64,000 nucleotides of DNA from Streptomyces inusitatus. GTDB lineage: Bacteria > Actinomycetota > Actinomycetes > Streptomycetales > Streptomycetaceae. Shown here piece by piece: positions 8,982 through 17,901 of this stretch. Where the stretch lies: assembly GCF_014651115.1 (NCBI RefSeq), contig NZ_BMWG01000003.1, positions 377,064 to 441,063 on the forward strand, in the 5' to 3' direction. The position numbers and the translations under genes were made by a program. Position 1 is the stretch's first letter. Every line of letters begins with the position of its first letter. The notes beneath the pieces were generated by a model. That model was given only the letters and a program-made list of their open reading frames with translations. It was not told the DNA's origin and did not search any database.

Positions 8982-10490
8982 ATGAACACCCGCAGCACGA
9001 CCCGAGGTCTGGGACTGCTCACCGCCATCGCCGCCGTCGCCGCCCTGACCGCGCCGGTCGCCTTCGCCGCGCCCGCTTCCGCACCCACGGAGAAGGCCGC
9101 ATCGGCCGCCGCCGCGAAGAAGGCCAAGGGCAAGTCCCGGGACGACTTCAACGGCGACGGCTACCAGGACCTCGCCGTGGCGGCGCCCAACGCGACGGTC
9201 GACGGACAGCAGCGGGCGGGCTATGTCGCCGTGCTGTACGGCTCGAAGTCGGGGCTGAAGACCTCGGGCAAGCAGGTGCTCCGCCAGGGCAAGGGCGGGA
9301 TACCCGGGGTCGTCGAGAAGGGGGACGAGTTCGGCGGCACGCTCGCCTCCGCCGATCTCGACCGGGACGGGTACGCGGACCTGGTGATCGGAGCGACACG
9401 GGACAACCTCCACCCGGCCCCCGGGACCGCCGACGATCTGACGGTGGTCTGGGGCAGCGCCAAGGGCCTCGGCCGGGGAGCGACCCCGGCGGGAACCACG
9501 GGCGGGAGCCCTGAGGGGATGGGCTCGGTGCTGGTCGCCGGTGACTTCAACGGCGACGGCAGACCGGATCTGGCGGGCGGCAGCGGAAGGAAGGGCGATC
9601 TCACCGTGTGGCACGGACCGTTCAGCAAGAACGGGACTCCCGCCGGCAAGACGCGCGTCCGGTCGAACAACACGAGAGACGTGCGGTACATCGCACTGGA
9701 GACCGGCGATGTGAACAAGGACGGCAGGACCGACATCCTCGGTCTGCACGAGAACGACGACCCCTACAGCTCCGAGCTGGTCCATTGGAAGGGAACGGCC
9801 AAGGGGCCGGCCGCCCCGCAGGCCGTCAAGGACAGCAAGGGCAAGTCGGTGTACGGGCGGAGCCTCGACGTCGGCGATGTGAACAAGGACGGCTTCCGGG
9901 ACGTCGTCGTCGGCAACATCTACTCCGGTCACATCCGCAAGGGGATCAAGGGCGGCACGGTCACCTACCTCCCCGGCAGCGCCAAGGGCGTCTCGGGCGC
10001 GAAGGGCAGCGTCTTCCACCTGGACAGCCCCGGGATCCCGGGAAGCCCCGAGGACGATGGCGACTTCGGCTCGGCGGTCTCCGTCGGCGACCTCGACGGC
10101 GACAGTTACGGCGACATCGTGATCGGCGTGTCGGAGCGGTACGCCGACATCCGGGTCGGCTCCGGTTCGGTGGTCGCCCTGCGCGGCACCAAGAGCGGCC
10201 CGACCGCGACCAAGGCCAAGGAGTTCACCCAGAACACCCCGGGCATGCCGGGCACGTCCGAGACCAGGGACCACTTCGGCTCCCACACCAAGCTGTTCGA
10301 CGCCGACGGCGACGGCCGCAGCGAACTCGCCGTCACCGCCATCGGCGAGAACAAGGGCGCCGGTGAACTGTGGGTGCTGCCCGCCACGGCCTCCGGGCCG
10401 ACCGGCAAGGGCTCCCTGACCGTCAACCCCGCGATGCTGGGTATGAACCCCGGCATCTCGGACCGCTTCGGCTCGTCGTACACCCACTGA
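8982..10490 (+). CDS. Secreted FG-GAP repeat beta-propeller protein, copy 7 of 7
   Basis: 502 residues, the most divergent copy. Signal peptide MNTRSTTRGLGLL is followed by a Lys/Ala-rich linker ending KKAKGKSR, then seven calcium loops from DDFNGDGYQDLAVA to DADGDGRSELAVT. The C-terminus lacks the family FKTDKNGVTPNGSF tail and instead carries PATASGPTGKGSLTV. GAAAGAGG precedes the ATG. It ends the array; a hairpin at 10500-10533 lies directly downstream, where the convergent ligase gene ends. Confidence 0.87.
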   Translation: MNTRSTTRGLGLLTAIAAVAALTAPVAFAAPASAPTEKAASAAAAKKAKGKSRDDFNGDGYQDLAVAAPNATVDGQQRAGYVAVLYGSKSGLKTSGKQVLRQGKGGIPGVVEKGDEFGGTLASADLDRDGYADLVIGATRDNLHPAPGTADDLTVVWGSAKGLGRGATPAGTTGGSPEGMGSVLVAGDFNGDGRPDLAGGSGRKGDLTVWHGPFSKNGTPAGKTRVRSNNTRDVRYIALETGDVNKDGRTDILGLHENDDPYSSELVHWKGTAKGPAAPQAVKDSKGKSVYGRSLDVGDVNKDGFRDVVVGNIYSGHIRKGIKGGTVTYLPGSAKGVSGAKGSVFHLDSPGIPGSPEDDGDFGSAVSVGDLDGDSYGDIVIGVSERYADIRVGSGSVVALRGTKSGPTATKAKEFTQNTPGMPGTSETRDHFGSHTKLFDADGDGRSELAVTAIGENKGAGELWVLPATASGPTGKGSLTVNPAMLGMNPGISDRFGSSYTH

Positions 10491-10499
10491 TCCACTCGC

Positions 10500-10533
10500 C
10501 GCGCCCGCCCGGTCAGGACGCCCGGCGGGCGCG
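10500..10533. terminator. Bidirectional hairpin between FG-GAP array and acyl-CoA ligase
   Basis: CGCGCCCGCC at 10500-10509 pairs perfectly with GGCGGGCGCG at 10524-10533 across a 14-nt loop that contains the ligase stop codon. It sits between convergent genes; there is no U-tract, as is common in Streptomyces. Confidence 0.5.
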
Positions 10534-12078
10534 CAGCTCGGTCTTGAGGAGCTTTCCCGAGGCGTTGCGCGGCAGTTCGGGGAGGAATTCGACCTCGCGG
10601 GGGACCTTGTAGTTGGCCATTTCCCGGCGGGCCCAGGCGATCAGCTCGTCCGCCGTGAGCGCGGCTCCCGGCCGCCGTACCGCGTACGCCCTGCCGACCT
10701 CGCCGAGGCGTGCGTCCGGCACTCCGACGACGGCGATGTCGGTGAGGTCGGGGTGGCGGCCGAGGAGGCGTTCGATCTCGGCGGGGTAGGCGTTGAAGCC
10801 GCCGACGACGAACATGTCGGTGAGCCGGTCGGTGACGGTGAGATTGCCGTGCTCGTCGAGTACGCCGATGTCGCCGGTCCGGAGCCAGCCGTCGGGGTCG
10901 ACGGCGGCGGCCGTGGCGGCCGGGTCCTCGTAGTAGCCGCGCATCACCTGGGGGCCGCGCACCAGTATCTCGCCGGGGTGGCCGGGGGCGGCGAGGACCC
11001 GGATCTCGGTGTCAGGGACGGCGCGGCCGGAGGTGGCGGCGACGGTGGCGGGCGGGTCGTCGCGGCGGCACATGGTGACGAGGCCGGAGGCCTCGGAGAG
11101 GCCGTACGCGGTGAGTACGGTGGCCATGCCCAGCTCGTCCCGGAGCCGCTGGACCAGGCGTGGCGGGATGACGGCCGCGCCGGTGACCGTCAGCCGGAGC
11201 GAGGAGAGGTCCGCGCGGTGGCGGGCGGGGTGGTCGAGGAGGGATTGGAGAAGGGCGGGCGGTCCCGGGAGTACGGATATCCGCAGCGCGGCGATGTGAG
11301 CGACGAGGGTGTCGAGGTCGGGGACGGGCCGGGGGACCATGGTCGCGCCTCGGGTCAGGGCGGCGATGATGCCCGCCTTGTAGCCGAAGGTGTGGAAGAA
11401 GGGGTTGACGATCAGATAGCGGTCGTCCTGGCGGAGTCCGGCCAGCTCGGCCCAGAGGCGGTAGCAGCGCAGGGTCTGGGCGTGGGTGATGACCGCGCCC
11501 TTGGGGCGGCCGGTGGTGCCCGAGGTGAAGACGATGTCGGAGGGGTCGCCGGGTTCGACGGTGTCGGCGCGGGCGCGGACCTCCTCGCGGGTGACGCGGT
11601 CGCCGTCCGCGAGGAACTCCTTCCAGGTGCGGCAGGAGCCGGGGGCGTCGTCGGCGAGGACCACGACCCGCTCAAGGCCGGGCAGGCGCGCCCGCTCGGG
11701 GCGCAGGGCGGCGGCGTACGAGACTCCCAGGAAGGGGCCGGTGACGAAGAGCAGCCGTACCCGGCCGCGCCGGAGCACATCGGCGGTCTCGGCGGCCTTG
11801 AAGCGGGTGTTGACCGGTACGAGGATCGCGCCGGCGGTGACCGCGCCGAGCGCGGAGACGATCCAGTCGAGGGTGTTGGGGGCCCAGATCGCGACCCGGT
11901 CGCCGCGCTCGACGCCCGCCGCCATGCAGGCGGCGGCGGCGCGCTCGACCCGGTCGCCGAGTGCGGCGTAGCTCAGCCGGGTGCGGCCCTCGATCACGGC
12001 CTCGTGCTCGCCGTACCGGGCGGCGGCGTCCCGTACCAGCCGGCCTATGGTGCCCTGCTCCAGATCGTCGCCGCGCAT
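10513..12078 (-). CDS. AMP-forming acyl-CoA ligase (FadD3-like)
   Basis: 521 residues, ANL superfamily. It activates a carboxylic acid to its CoA thioester through an acyl-adenylate. The P-loop TSGTTGRPKG is near residues 185-194; YGLSEASG, RTGDIG and the C-terminal lysine motif NASGKLLKTEL are all present. The length fits the family. Start chosen at MRGDDLEQ (12078), preceded by GGGGAG; an upstream in-frame GTG (12096) has no better support. FadD3 homologues activate the side-chain acid of steroid ring degradation; here the substrate is inferred from neighbours only. It is transcribed divergently from the thiolase-like operon, across a double CTGAC-N5-GTCAG operator. Confidence 0.88.
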   Translation of the reverse strand: MRGDDLEQGTIGRLVRDAAARYGEHEAVIEGRTRLSYAALGDRVERAAAACMAAGVERGDRVAIWAPNTLDWIVSALGAVTAGAILVPVNTRFKAAETADVLRRGRVRLLFVTGPFLGVSYAAALRPERARLPGLERVVVLADDAPGSCRTWKEFLADGDRVTREEVRARADTVEPGDPSDIVFTSGTTGRPKGAVITHAQTLRCYRLWAELAGLRQDDRYLIVNPFFHTFGYKAGIIAALTRGATMVPRPVPDLDTLVAHIAALRISVLPGPPALLQSLLDHPARHRADLSSLRLTVTGAAVIPPRLVQRLRDELGMATVLTAYGLSEASGLVTMCRRDDPPATVAATSGRAVPDTEIRVLAAPGHPGEILVRGPQVMRGYYEDPAATAAAVDPDGWLRTGDIGVLDEHGNLTVTDRLTDMFVVGGFNAYPAEIERLLGRHPDLTDIAVVGVPDARLGEVGRAYAVRRPGAALTADELIAWARREMANYKVPREVEFLPELPRNASGKLLKTELRARRAS

Positions 12079-12101
12079 GGAAACCGCTCCCCTCACACTG
12101 G

Positions 12102-12116
12102 CTGACCCATCGTCAG
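12102..12116. promoter_or_regulatory. Palindromic operator site a1 (CTGAC-N5-GTCAG)
   Basis: CTGACCCATCGTCAG, 24 nt upstream of the acyl-CoA ligase start. It shares both CTGAC/GTCAG arms with eight other strong copies in the window and is paired with site a2. Confidence 0.65.
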
Positions 12117-12128
12117 ATTAGCGGTAAT

Positions 12129-12143
12129 CTGACGCACTGTCAG
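12129..12143. promoter_or_regulatory. Palindromic operator site a2 (CTGAC-N5-GTCAG)
   Basis: CTGACGCACTGTCAG, 28 nt upstream of the thiolase-like start. Its centre lies 27 bp from that of site a1. The inner arms of the two sites extend into a perfect 9-bp inverted repeat: GTCAGATTA (12112-12120) and TAATCTGAC (12125-12133). Confidence 0.65.
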
Positions 12144-12171
12144 CAACCTGGGGTGAGCCTCGGAGGTGTCC

Positions 12172-13320
12172 GTGCCCGGTCTCAAGGACGCGACGGCGAT
12201 AGCCGGGATAGGGCAGACGGCGTTCGCCAAGAAGCTGCCCGAGCCGGAGAAGACGCTGGCCTGCCGGGCGATCACGGCCGCGCTCGACGACGCGGGGATC
12301 GCCGCGTCGGAGGTCGACGCGTTCGCCTCGTACACGATGGAGGAGACCGACGAGGTCGAGATCGCCAAGTCGATCGGCGCGGGCGACGTCACCTTCTTCT
12401 CCCGGGTCGGCTACGGCGGCGGCGGCTCCTGCGCCACCCTCGCCCATCTCGCCGCCGCCATCGCCACCGGGCAGGCGAGCGTCGGGGTGGCCTGGCGCTC
12501 CCGCAAGCGCGGCAGCGGACCGCGCCCCTGGACGGACACGGCGGCGCGGCTGCCGACACCGGCCCAGTGGACCCGCCCCTTCGGGGTGCTGCGGCCCGCC
12601 GACGAGATCGGCATGCTGGCCCGGCGCTACATGCACGAGTACGGGGCGACCCGCGAGCACTTCTTCCAGGTGGCGCTCGCCTGCCGCAACCGGGCCAACC
12701 AGAACCCGGCGGCGATGATGCACGAGCGGCCCCTGACCCGCGAGATGTACATGACCTCGCGGTGGATCAGCGAGCCGCTCTGTCTCTTCGACAACTGTCT
12801 GGAGACGGACGGCGCACTGGCGTGTGTGATCGTCTCCGCCGAACGCGCCCGTGACTGCCGGCAGCCGCCCGTGTACCTCCACTCGGTCGCGCAAGGACTG
12901 CCCGCGCAGCACCACGGCATGGTGAACTACTGGAACGACGACCCGCTCACCGGCCCCGCCTGGACGGCGGCCCGGCAGCTCTGGAAGACCGCCGACTTCG
13001 GCCCCGACGACGTGGACGTGGCGCAGATCTACGACGCGTTCACCGCGCTGATCCCGCTCTCCCTGGAGGGGTACGGCTTCTGCGGGCGCGGGGAGGGCGC
13101 GGCCTTCACCGAGGGCGGCGCGCTGGAGATCGGCGGCAGGCTGCCGCTGAACACCGGGGGCGGCGGGCTGAGCGAGGCGTACGTCCATGGCTTCAACCTG
13201 ATCAACGAGGGCGTCAGACAGCTGCGCGGCACCTCCACCGCGCAGGTGCCGGGGGCCGCCACCTGTCTGGTCACGGCGGGCGAGGGTGTGCCCACCTCGG
13301 CCGTGCTGCTGAGGAGTTGA
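12172..13320 (+). CDS. Thiolase-superfamily lipid-transfer-like protein (Ltp-type)
   Basis: 382 residues. The GTG at 12172 is preferred over the GTG at 12166 because GGAGG at 12162-12166 gives it 5-nt spacing. The fold is thiolase-like: an N-terminal Gly-rich turn with Cys (GGGGSCATLAH), and a C-terminal NTGGGGLSEAY segment. The canonical thiolase GHPxGxSG motif is not recognisable. Proteins of this type encoded next to a DUF35 partner (Ltp2 with ChsH2 in steroid degradation) act as acyl-CoA retro-aldolases rather than thiolases. The next gene is a DUF35 protein one base downstream, so a two-subunit aldolase is inferred. Confidence 0.82.
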   Translation: MPGLKDATAIAGIGQTAFAKKLPEPEKTLACRAITAALDDAGIAASEVDAFASYTMEETDEVEIAKSIGAGDVTFFSRVGYGGGGSCATLAHLAAAIATGQASVGVAWRSRKRGSGPRPWTDTAARLPTPAQWTRPFGVLRPADEIGMLARRYMHEYGATREHFFQVALACRNRANQNPAAMMHERPLTREMYMTSRWISEPLCLFDNCLETDGALACVIVSAERARDCRQPPVYLHSVAQGLPAQHHGMVNYWNDDPLTGPAWTAARQLWKTADFGPDDVDVAQIYDAFTALIPLSLEGYGFCGRGEGAAFTEGGALEIGGRLPLNTGGGGLSEAYVHGFNLINEGVRQLRGTSTAQVPGAATCLVTAGEGVPTSAVLLRS

Positions 13321-13321
13321 G

Positions 13322-13765
13322 ATGGCCTTGCTGGAACCCGTGCCCGACGACGACGGAGCGCCGTTCTGGGAGTACGCGGCCCGGGGCGAGCTCCGCGTCC
13401 AGTGCTGCGTCCCCTGCGGGGAGCCGCGCTTCCCGCCCCGGCCGTGCTGTCCGCACTGCCAGTCCTTCGCCGCGGAGTGGCGGCTGACCAGCGGGCGCGG
13501 CCGGATCTGGTCGTTCGTGGTGCCGCACCCGCCGCTGCTGCCGGGGTACGCGGAGCTGGCCCCGTACAACGCGGTGGTGGTGGAGCTGCTCGACGCCCCG
13601 CGCATCCGGCTGGTGGGCAATGTGGTGACCGGGCCGGACGCGCCGCTGAACTCGGTCGAACCGGGGCGGCTGCGGATCGGCGCGGCGGTGCGGGTGGTGT
13701 TCTCGTCGGTGGTCCCGTCGGGCGGCGGGCTGCGGCTGCCGCGCTGGCGGCTGGAGCGGGCATGA
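13322..13765 (+). CDS. Zn-ribbon/OB-fold DUF35 protein, partner of the thiolase-like protein
   Basis: 147 residues. An N-terminal four-Cys zinc ribbon (CVPCG and CPHC, residues about 28-43) is followed by an OB-fold. DUF35 proteins form complexes with thiolase-like or MaoC-like partners and bind acyl-CoA; ChsH2 in steroid side-chain removal is the best-known case. The ATG follows the upstream stop by one base, and its own stop overlaps the next ATG (ATGA), so the three genes are translationally coupled. Confidence 0.85.
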   Translation: MALLEPVPDDDGAPFWEYAARGELRVQCCVPCGEPRFPPRPCCPHCQSFAAEWRLTSGRGRIWSFVVPHPPLLPGYAELAPYNAVVVELLDAPRIRLVGNVVTGPDAPLNSVEPGRLRIGAAVRVVFSSVVPSGGGLRLPRWRLERA

Positions 13766-14538
13766 GCGTGCGGGTGGAGCTGGAGCAGGTCAAGGAGCGG
13801 GGGGTGGCCCTCGTCGTGCTGGACCGGCCCGCGAAGCACAACGCGATCGATCTGGAGATGGCCGGGCAGCTGTCGGCGGCCTGGCGGGAGTTCCGCTACG
13901 ACGACTCGGTACGGGCGGTGGTGGTGACCGGCGCGGGGACGAAAGCTTTCTGCACCGGGATCGACCGCTCGGTCGACGTGCCGCAGCCGCCGTCTCCGTA
14001 CTCGGTGGACGATCCGCTGATCGCGATCGGCCCCAAGGCGAACGACCTCTGGAAGCCGGTGGTGGCGGCCGTCGAGGGGATGGCGTGCGGCGGGGCGTTC
14101 TATCTGCTGGGCGAGTGCGAGTTCGTGGTCGCCTCGCGGGACGCCACTTTCTTCGATCCGCACACCACCTACGGGATGGTCAGCGCGTACGAGTCGATCT
14201 ACCTCGCCCAGCGAATGCCGTACGGGGAGGTGGCGCGGCTCGCCCTGATGGGCACCGCCGAGCGGATGTCCGCCGCCCGCGCCCATCAGACCGGCCTGGT
14301 CTCCGAACTCACCCCACCGGGCCAGGCCGTGACCGCCGCCCTCCGCGCCGCCTCCGTGGTCGCCTCCCACCCCACCGGCGCGGTCCAGGGCACCGTACGC
14401 GCCGTCTGGGCCGCCGCCCAGGCCGCCCGCGCCCAGGCCTTCGGCCTCGCCCCCCATCTGATCGCCCTCGGCAATCTGGCCCCGGCGGAGCAGGGCGAGC
14501 TGTTCGGGGGGCGGGGCGGGGGGTACCGGGTGCGATGA
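13762..14538 (+). CDS. Enoyl-CoA hydratase/isomerase (crotonase) family protein
   Basis: 258 residues. It starts at 13762 in an ATGA overlap with the DUF35 gene. Crotonase signatures include LDRPAKHNAID near the N-terminus, the oxyanion-hole segments GAGTKAFCTGID and GMACGGAFY, and a Glu in the SAYES segment where crotonases place a catalytic acid. It would hydrate or isomerise an enoyl-CoA intermediate of the same pathway. Third gene of the operon driven from the a1/a2 operator region. Confidence 0.85.
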   Translation: MSVRVELEQVKERGVALVVLDRPAKHNAIDLEMAGQLSAAWREFRYDDSVRAVVVTGAGTKAFCTGIDRSVDVPQPPSPYSVDDPLIAIGPKANDLWKPVVAAVEGMACGGAFYLLGECEFVVASRDATFFDPHTTYGMVSAYESIYLAQRMPYGEVARLALMGTAERMSAARAHQTGLVSELTPPGQAVTAALRAASVVASHPTGAVQGTVRAVWAAAQAARAQAFGLAPHLIALGNLAPAEQGELFGGRGGGYRVR

Positions 14539-14640
14539 CCCGGGGCGCCGCGGGGCGCGTCGGACCGCCCCCCGCTCCCGCACCACCGGGGCCGCCCCGC
14601 CCTCCGGCGGCACCTCCGCCCCGTCCTACACTCCCCCCTT

Positions 14641-15201
14641 GTGACAGCCCTGGAGTCAGTGATCCGCCCGGCGGTCGCGAGCGACCTGGACGCCGTGGCC
14701 GAGATCTTCACGCACTACGTCCGCCACACCGTGATCACCTTCGAGGAGACCCCTCCGCCGGTGGCCGCCTGGCGCCGGCGGCTCGACGACCTCGCCGCCC
14801 AAGGTCTGCCCTTTCTGGTCGCCGAGCTGTCCGGCCAGGTCGCGGGCTATGCCTACGCGGCCCCGTGGCGTCCCAAGCCCGCCTATCGGCACACCGCCGA
14901 GACCTCGATCTACCTCGCCCCCGGCCGGACGGGCCAGGGTCTCGGCGGCGCTCTGCTGGAAGCCCTGCTGACCGCCTGTGCCCGGACTCATGTACGGCAG
15001 CTGATCGCCGTCATCGCCGGCACCGGTGCCGACACCGGTGCCGGTGCCAACGCCTCGGTCGCGCTGCATCGCCGTCATGGCTTCACCGAAGCGGGGCGGC
15101 TGGCCTCCGTCGGCCACAAGCACGATCGCTGGCTCGACACCACGCTGATGCAGCGGGCACTCGGCCACCCATCAGCGGCTGCCCCGGACCTGAATCGGTG
15201 A
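14641..15201 (+). CDS. GNAT N-acetyltransferase, phosphinothricin acetyltransferase-like
   Basis: 186 residues, GTG start. The sequence follows the Pat/MddA group: IRPAVASDLDAVAEIFTHYV at the N-terminus, a TFEETPP segment, GYAYA, the acetyl-CoA loop GRTGQGLGGAL, and a C-terminal HRRHGFTEAGRL. These enzymes acetylate phosphinothricin, methionine sulfoximine or related amino-acid analogues. A Gly/Thr/Ala-rich insertion (AGTGADTGAGAN), encoded by repeated ACCGGTGCC, sits before the HRRHGF helix and is unusual. The substrate is inferred from family resemblance. Confidence 0.82.
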   Translation: MTALESVIRPAVASDLDAVAEIFTHYVRHTVITFEETPPPVAAWRRRLDDLAAQGLPFLVAELSGQVAGYAYAAPWRPKPAYRHTAETSIYLAPGRTGQGLGGALLEALLTACARTHVRQLIAVIAGTGADTGAGANASVALHRRHGFTEAGRLASVGHKHDRWLDTTLMQRALGHPSAAAPDLNR

Positions 15202-15343
15202 CCTCCCCGGCCCGGGCCCGGGCATGCCAGGGTGACGGCGCGCCCGCCGGGGCTCGCCGGGGGGACGGCCGTCGCACCGGTCTCACGGAAGGGTCCGGAC
15301 GGCGGCCGCCGGGACCGACGCTACGCCGGGGGCGGGGGGCTCG

Positions 15344-17719
15344 CTACCGGGGTCGGCCGGTGGCGGTGCCTTTGACGGCGTCGAGGGCGTAGACGCAGCG
15401 GTCCTTGCTGCACGCGTAGACGACGCCGCCCTTGACGACGGGGGAGCCGGTGATCTCACCGCCGGTGGCGAGTTTCCAGCGGAGTTGGCCGCCTGCGGCG
15501 TCGAGGGTGTAGAGGACGTGGTCGGCGGAGCCGAAGTGGACGCGGCCGTCGGCGACGACGGGGGTGCCGATGACCTCGCCACCCGCGGCGAAGCGCCACA
15601 GGGGGGTGCCGGTGACGGCGTCGAGGGTGTAGAGGGCGCTGCCGCTGCCGACGTGGATGTTGCCGCCGGTGACGAGGACGGGTTCGGCGGAGGGGCGGGA
15701 CTCGGTGGCGATGCGCCAGCGGTCCTTGCCGGTGGCGGCGTCGAGGGCGTAGACGGTGCCGAGGTAGTCGGCGAGGTAGACGCCGCCGCCGGTGACGGCG
15801 GGGCCGGGGGCGAAGGCGGGCGGGGAGAGGAAGACGGCGGGGGCCTCGAAGTGCCAGCGGACGAGGCCGGTGGCGGTGTCGACGGCGAGGACGCGGGTCC
15901 CGGCGGAGATGTAGACATCGCCGTCGGGGGCGGGGTGGACCCGGACGGGGACATTGCCGCAGGAGGCGGCGTCGCCGACGGGGTAGGACCAGCGTTCCAC
16001 GCCGGTGCGGGCCTCCAGGGCGCAGAGCCGGGCGTCGCGCCAGACGTAGACGGTGTCCTCGTGTATGACGGGTCCGGCCTCGGGGGTCTCGAAGTCGGTC
16101 TGGACCCCGGTGACCTCCCACAGCTTCTCGCCGTTGGAGGCCTCCCAGGCCTGTACGCCGCCGCCGCGCGAGCCGGTCACCACGGTGCCCCGGGAGGCGC
16201 GCAGGGAGTAGACCCAGGCCTCGGTCTGGAACCGCCAGCGCTCCTGGCCGCCGGTGGCGTCGAGGGCGTAGAGGGTGGGGCCGTCGGAGCCGTGGATGAG
16301 GCCGCCGTCGACGGCCATGGTCCAGGCGACGTCCTTGGTCTTGAACTGGCGGCGGCCGGTGGCCACGTCCAGCGCGTGGACCTCGAAGGAGGTGACGTAG
16401 AGCAGCTCGCCGGCGACCACGGGTGTGCCCCAGACGTCGTTCGACATCCGGAAGCGCCAGGGCCGCCAGTGGGCGGGAGCCTGCGGGGACGGGGCGGGCG
16501 GCGGGACCGCCGGGGGCCGGGCGGGGGCGGCGGGGGCCGCCGCGGGGAGGGCGTGGAGTCCGGCGGGCGGCCGGATCCAGCCGGTCGCGGGGCCCGCCTG
16601 GGCGACGGCGGCACGGGCCGGGTCGGCGACCCGGGGGCCGGGGCCGATCGGGACGCCGACGCCGGGCAGCCGCACCGGACCGGCGGCGGCGGGCGCTCCG
16701 GTGCGCGGGTCGGCGCTCCAGTCGGGGGCCGGGCGCGGCGGGGCCGGGCGCGGCGGGGCCGGGGGCATCGGGGGCGGCTCGGGCGGTCGCTGCGGAAGGG
16801 CGGCCGGTACGGCGGGGACGGTTCTGCCGCCGCCCCTGCGCAGCTCGATCATCGCCGTCGCCGGGCCGGGGAGCCAGGCCGATGCCGTACCGCTGTCGTC
16901 GCCGCCGGAGGCGAAGAGATGCGGTGCGAGCTGCGACTGGAGGTCCTCGGGGGTGGGGCGGAGGGTCTTCTCGGTCTGCATGCAGGATTCGATCAGCGGG
17001 CGCAGCTCGGCCGGGAGTCCCTCCAGGTCGGGGCCTTCTCGCAGCAGCATGAAGACGGTCTCGACCGGGTTGGCCCCGTGGAAGGGGGCATGTCCGGTCG
17101 CGGCGAAGACCAGGGTGGAGCCGAGGGAGAAGACATCGCTCGCGCCGGTGACGCTGCGGGAGTCGCGGGCCTGCTCGGGGGACATGTACGCGGGGGTGCC
17201 GACGGCGACGTTGGTCATGGTCAGCCGGGTGTTGGAGACCCCGGACGCGATACCGAAGTCGATCACTCGGGGGCCGTCCTCGACCACCAGGACATTGGAC
17301 GGCTTGAGGTCGCGGTGGACCAGTCCCGCGCCGTGGATCGACTGGAGTGCCTCGGCGATGCCCGCCGCGAGCCAGCGGACGGCCTGGGCCGGGAGGGGCC
17401 CGCACTCGTTCACTATCTCTTCGAGGGAGGGGGCGGGCACATAGGCGGTCGCCAGCCAGGGCACGGGGGCCCGGGGGTCGGCGTCGACCACGGCCGCGGT
17501 GTAGAACCCGCTGACGGCGCGGGCGGCCTCCACCTCGCGGGTGAAGCGGACACGGAAGAGCTGATCCTCGGCCAGTTCGGTCCGTACGGTCTTGATCGCC
17601 ACCCGTCGGCCGGACGCCGACCGGGCGAGATAGACCAGCCCCATGCCTCCGGCTCCGAGCCGGCCCAGCACTTCGAACGGGCCGATCCGTCTCGGATCGT
17701 GCTGCGTCAGCTGCTGCAT
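15344..17719 (-). CDS. afsK: Serine/threonine protein kinase AfsK
   Basis: 791 residues. The N-terminal kinase domain (about 1-275) begins [19 protein letters not shown], the signature start of Streptomyces AfsK. It has the Gly-loop GAGGMG, AIK lysine, catalytic [11 protein letters not shown] and SPE. A Pro/Ala-rich linker (about 290-420) leads to a C-terminal PQQ-like beta-propeller of repeated [13 protein letters not shown] blades. No transmembrane segment is visible. In S. coelicolor, AfsK phosphorylates AfsR to control antibiotic production and is restrained by KbpA; afsR and afsS are not in this window. An upstream in-frame extension to 18775 overlaps the next gene and is rejected. GGAGG lies about 11 nt upstream of the ATG. 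Confidence 0.88.
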   Translation of the reverse strand: MQQLTQHDPRRIGPFEVLGRLGAGGMGLVYLARSASGRRVAIKTVRTELAEDQLFRVRFTREVEAARAVSGFYTAAVVDADPRAPVPWLATAYVPAPSLEEIVNECGPLPAQAVRWLAAGIAEALQSIHGAGLVHRDLKPSNVLVVEDGPRVIDFGIASGVSNTRLTMTNVAVGTPAYMSPEQARDSRSVTGASDVFSLGSTLVFAATGHAPFHGANPVETVFMLLREGPDLEGLPAELRPLIESCMQTEKTLRPTPEDLQSQLAPHLFASGGDDSGTASAWLPGPATAMIELRRGGGRTVPAVPAALPQRPPEPPPMPPAPPRPAPPRPAPDWSADPRTGAPAAAGPVRLPGVGVPIGPGPRVADPARAAVAQAGPATGWIRPPAGLHALPAAAPAAPARPPAVPPPAPSPQAPAHWRPWRFRMSNDVWGTPVVAGELLYVTSFEVHALDVATGRRQFKTKDVAWTMAVDGGLIHGSDGPTLYALDATGGQERWRFQTEAWVYSLRASRGTVVTGSRGGGVQAWEASNGEKLWEVTGVQTDFETPEAGPVIHEDTVYVWRDARLCALEARTGVERWSYPVGDAASCGNVPVRVHPAPDGDVYISAGTRVLAVDTATGLVRWHFEAPAVFLSPPAFAPGPAVTGGGVYLADYLGTVYALDAATGKDRWRIATESRPSAEPVLVTGGNIHVGSGSALYTLDAVTGTPLWRFAAGGEVIGTPVVADGRVHFGSADHVLYTLDAAGGQLRWKLATGGEITGSPVVKGGVVYACSKDRCVYALDAVKGTATGRPR

Positions 17720-17901
17720 ACCTGCCTGCCACCTCCCCGTACGGGTCCCTGTCACACCACCGAGACCCTCAGCGGCGGTACCCACCCTGATTCTTCCTGT
17801 CCGAGGCAACGGTGGCGAACCCGGGGGCGGATCGGGGTGTCTCATCCGGATTCGGACACAGTGGCGGACCGGAAGCCAGTAGGTTCCGCGCCGGAGCGGG
17901 G

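Larger units (their letters stand above)
48..10490 (+). repeat. Tandem gene array of seven FG-GAP paralogues
   Basis: Seven genes in the same direction, spaced 27-55 bp, share near-identical 5' ends (signal peptide), a conserved GAAAGAGG ribosome-binding site and several near-identical internal blocks. Copies 1-5 and copies 6-7 form two subgroups judged by linker and first-loop sequence. No promoter-like gap separates the members, which suggests one long transcript or read-through. Confidence 0.85.

Noticed and set aside
13762..14538. In-frame extension of the crotonase to 13402
   Set aside because: The added codons overlap the DUF35 gene in another frame; the ATGA overlap at 13762 and family alignment set the start.
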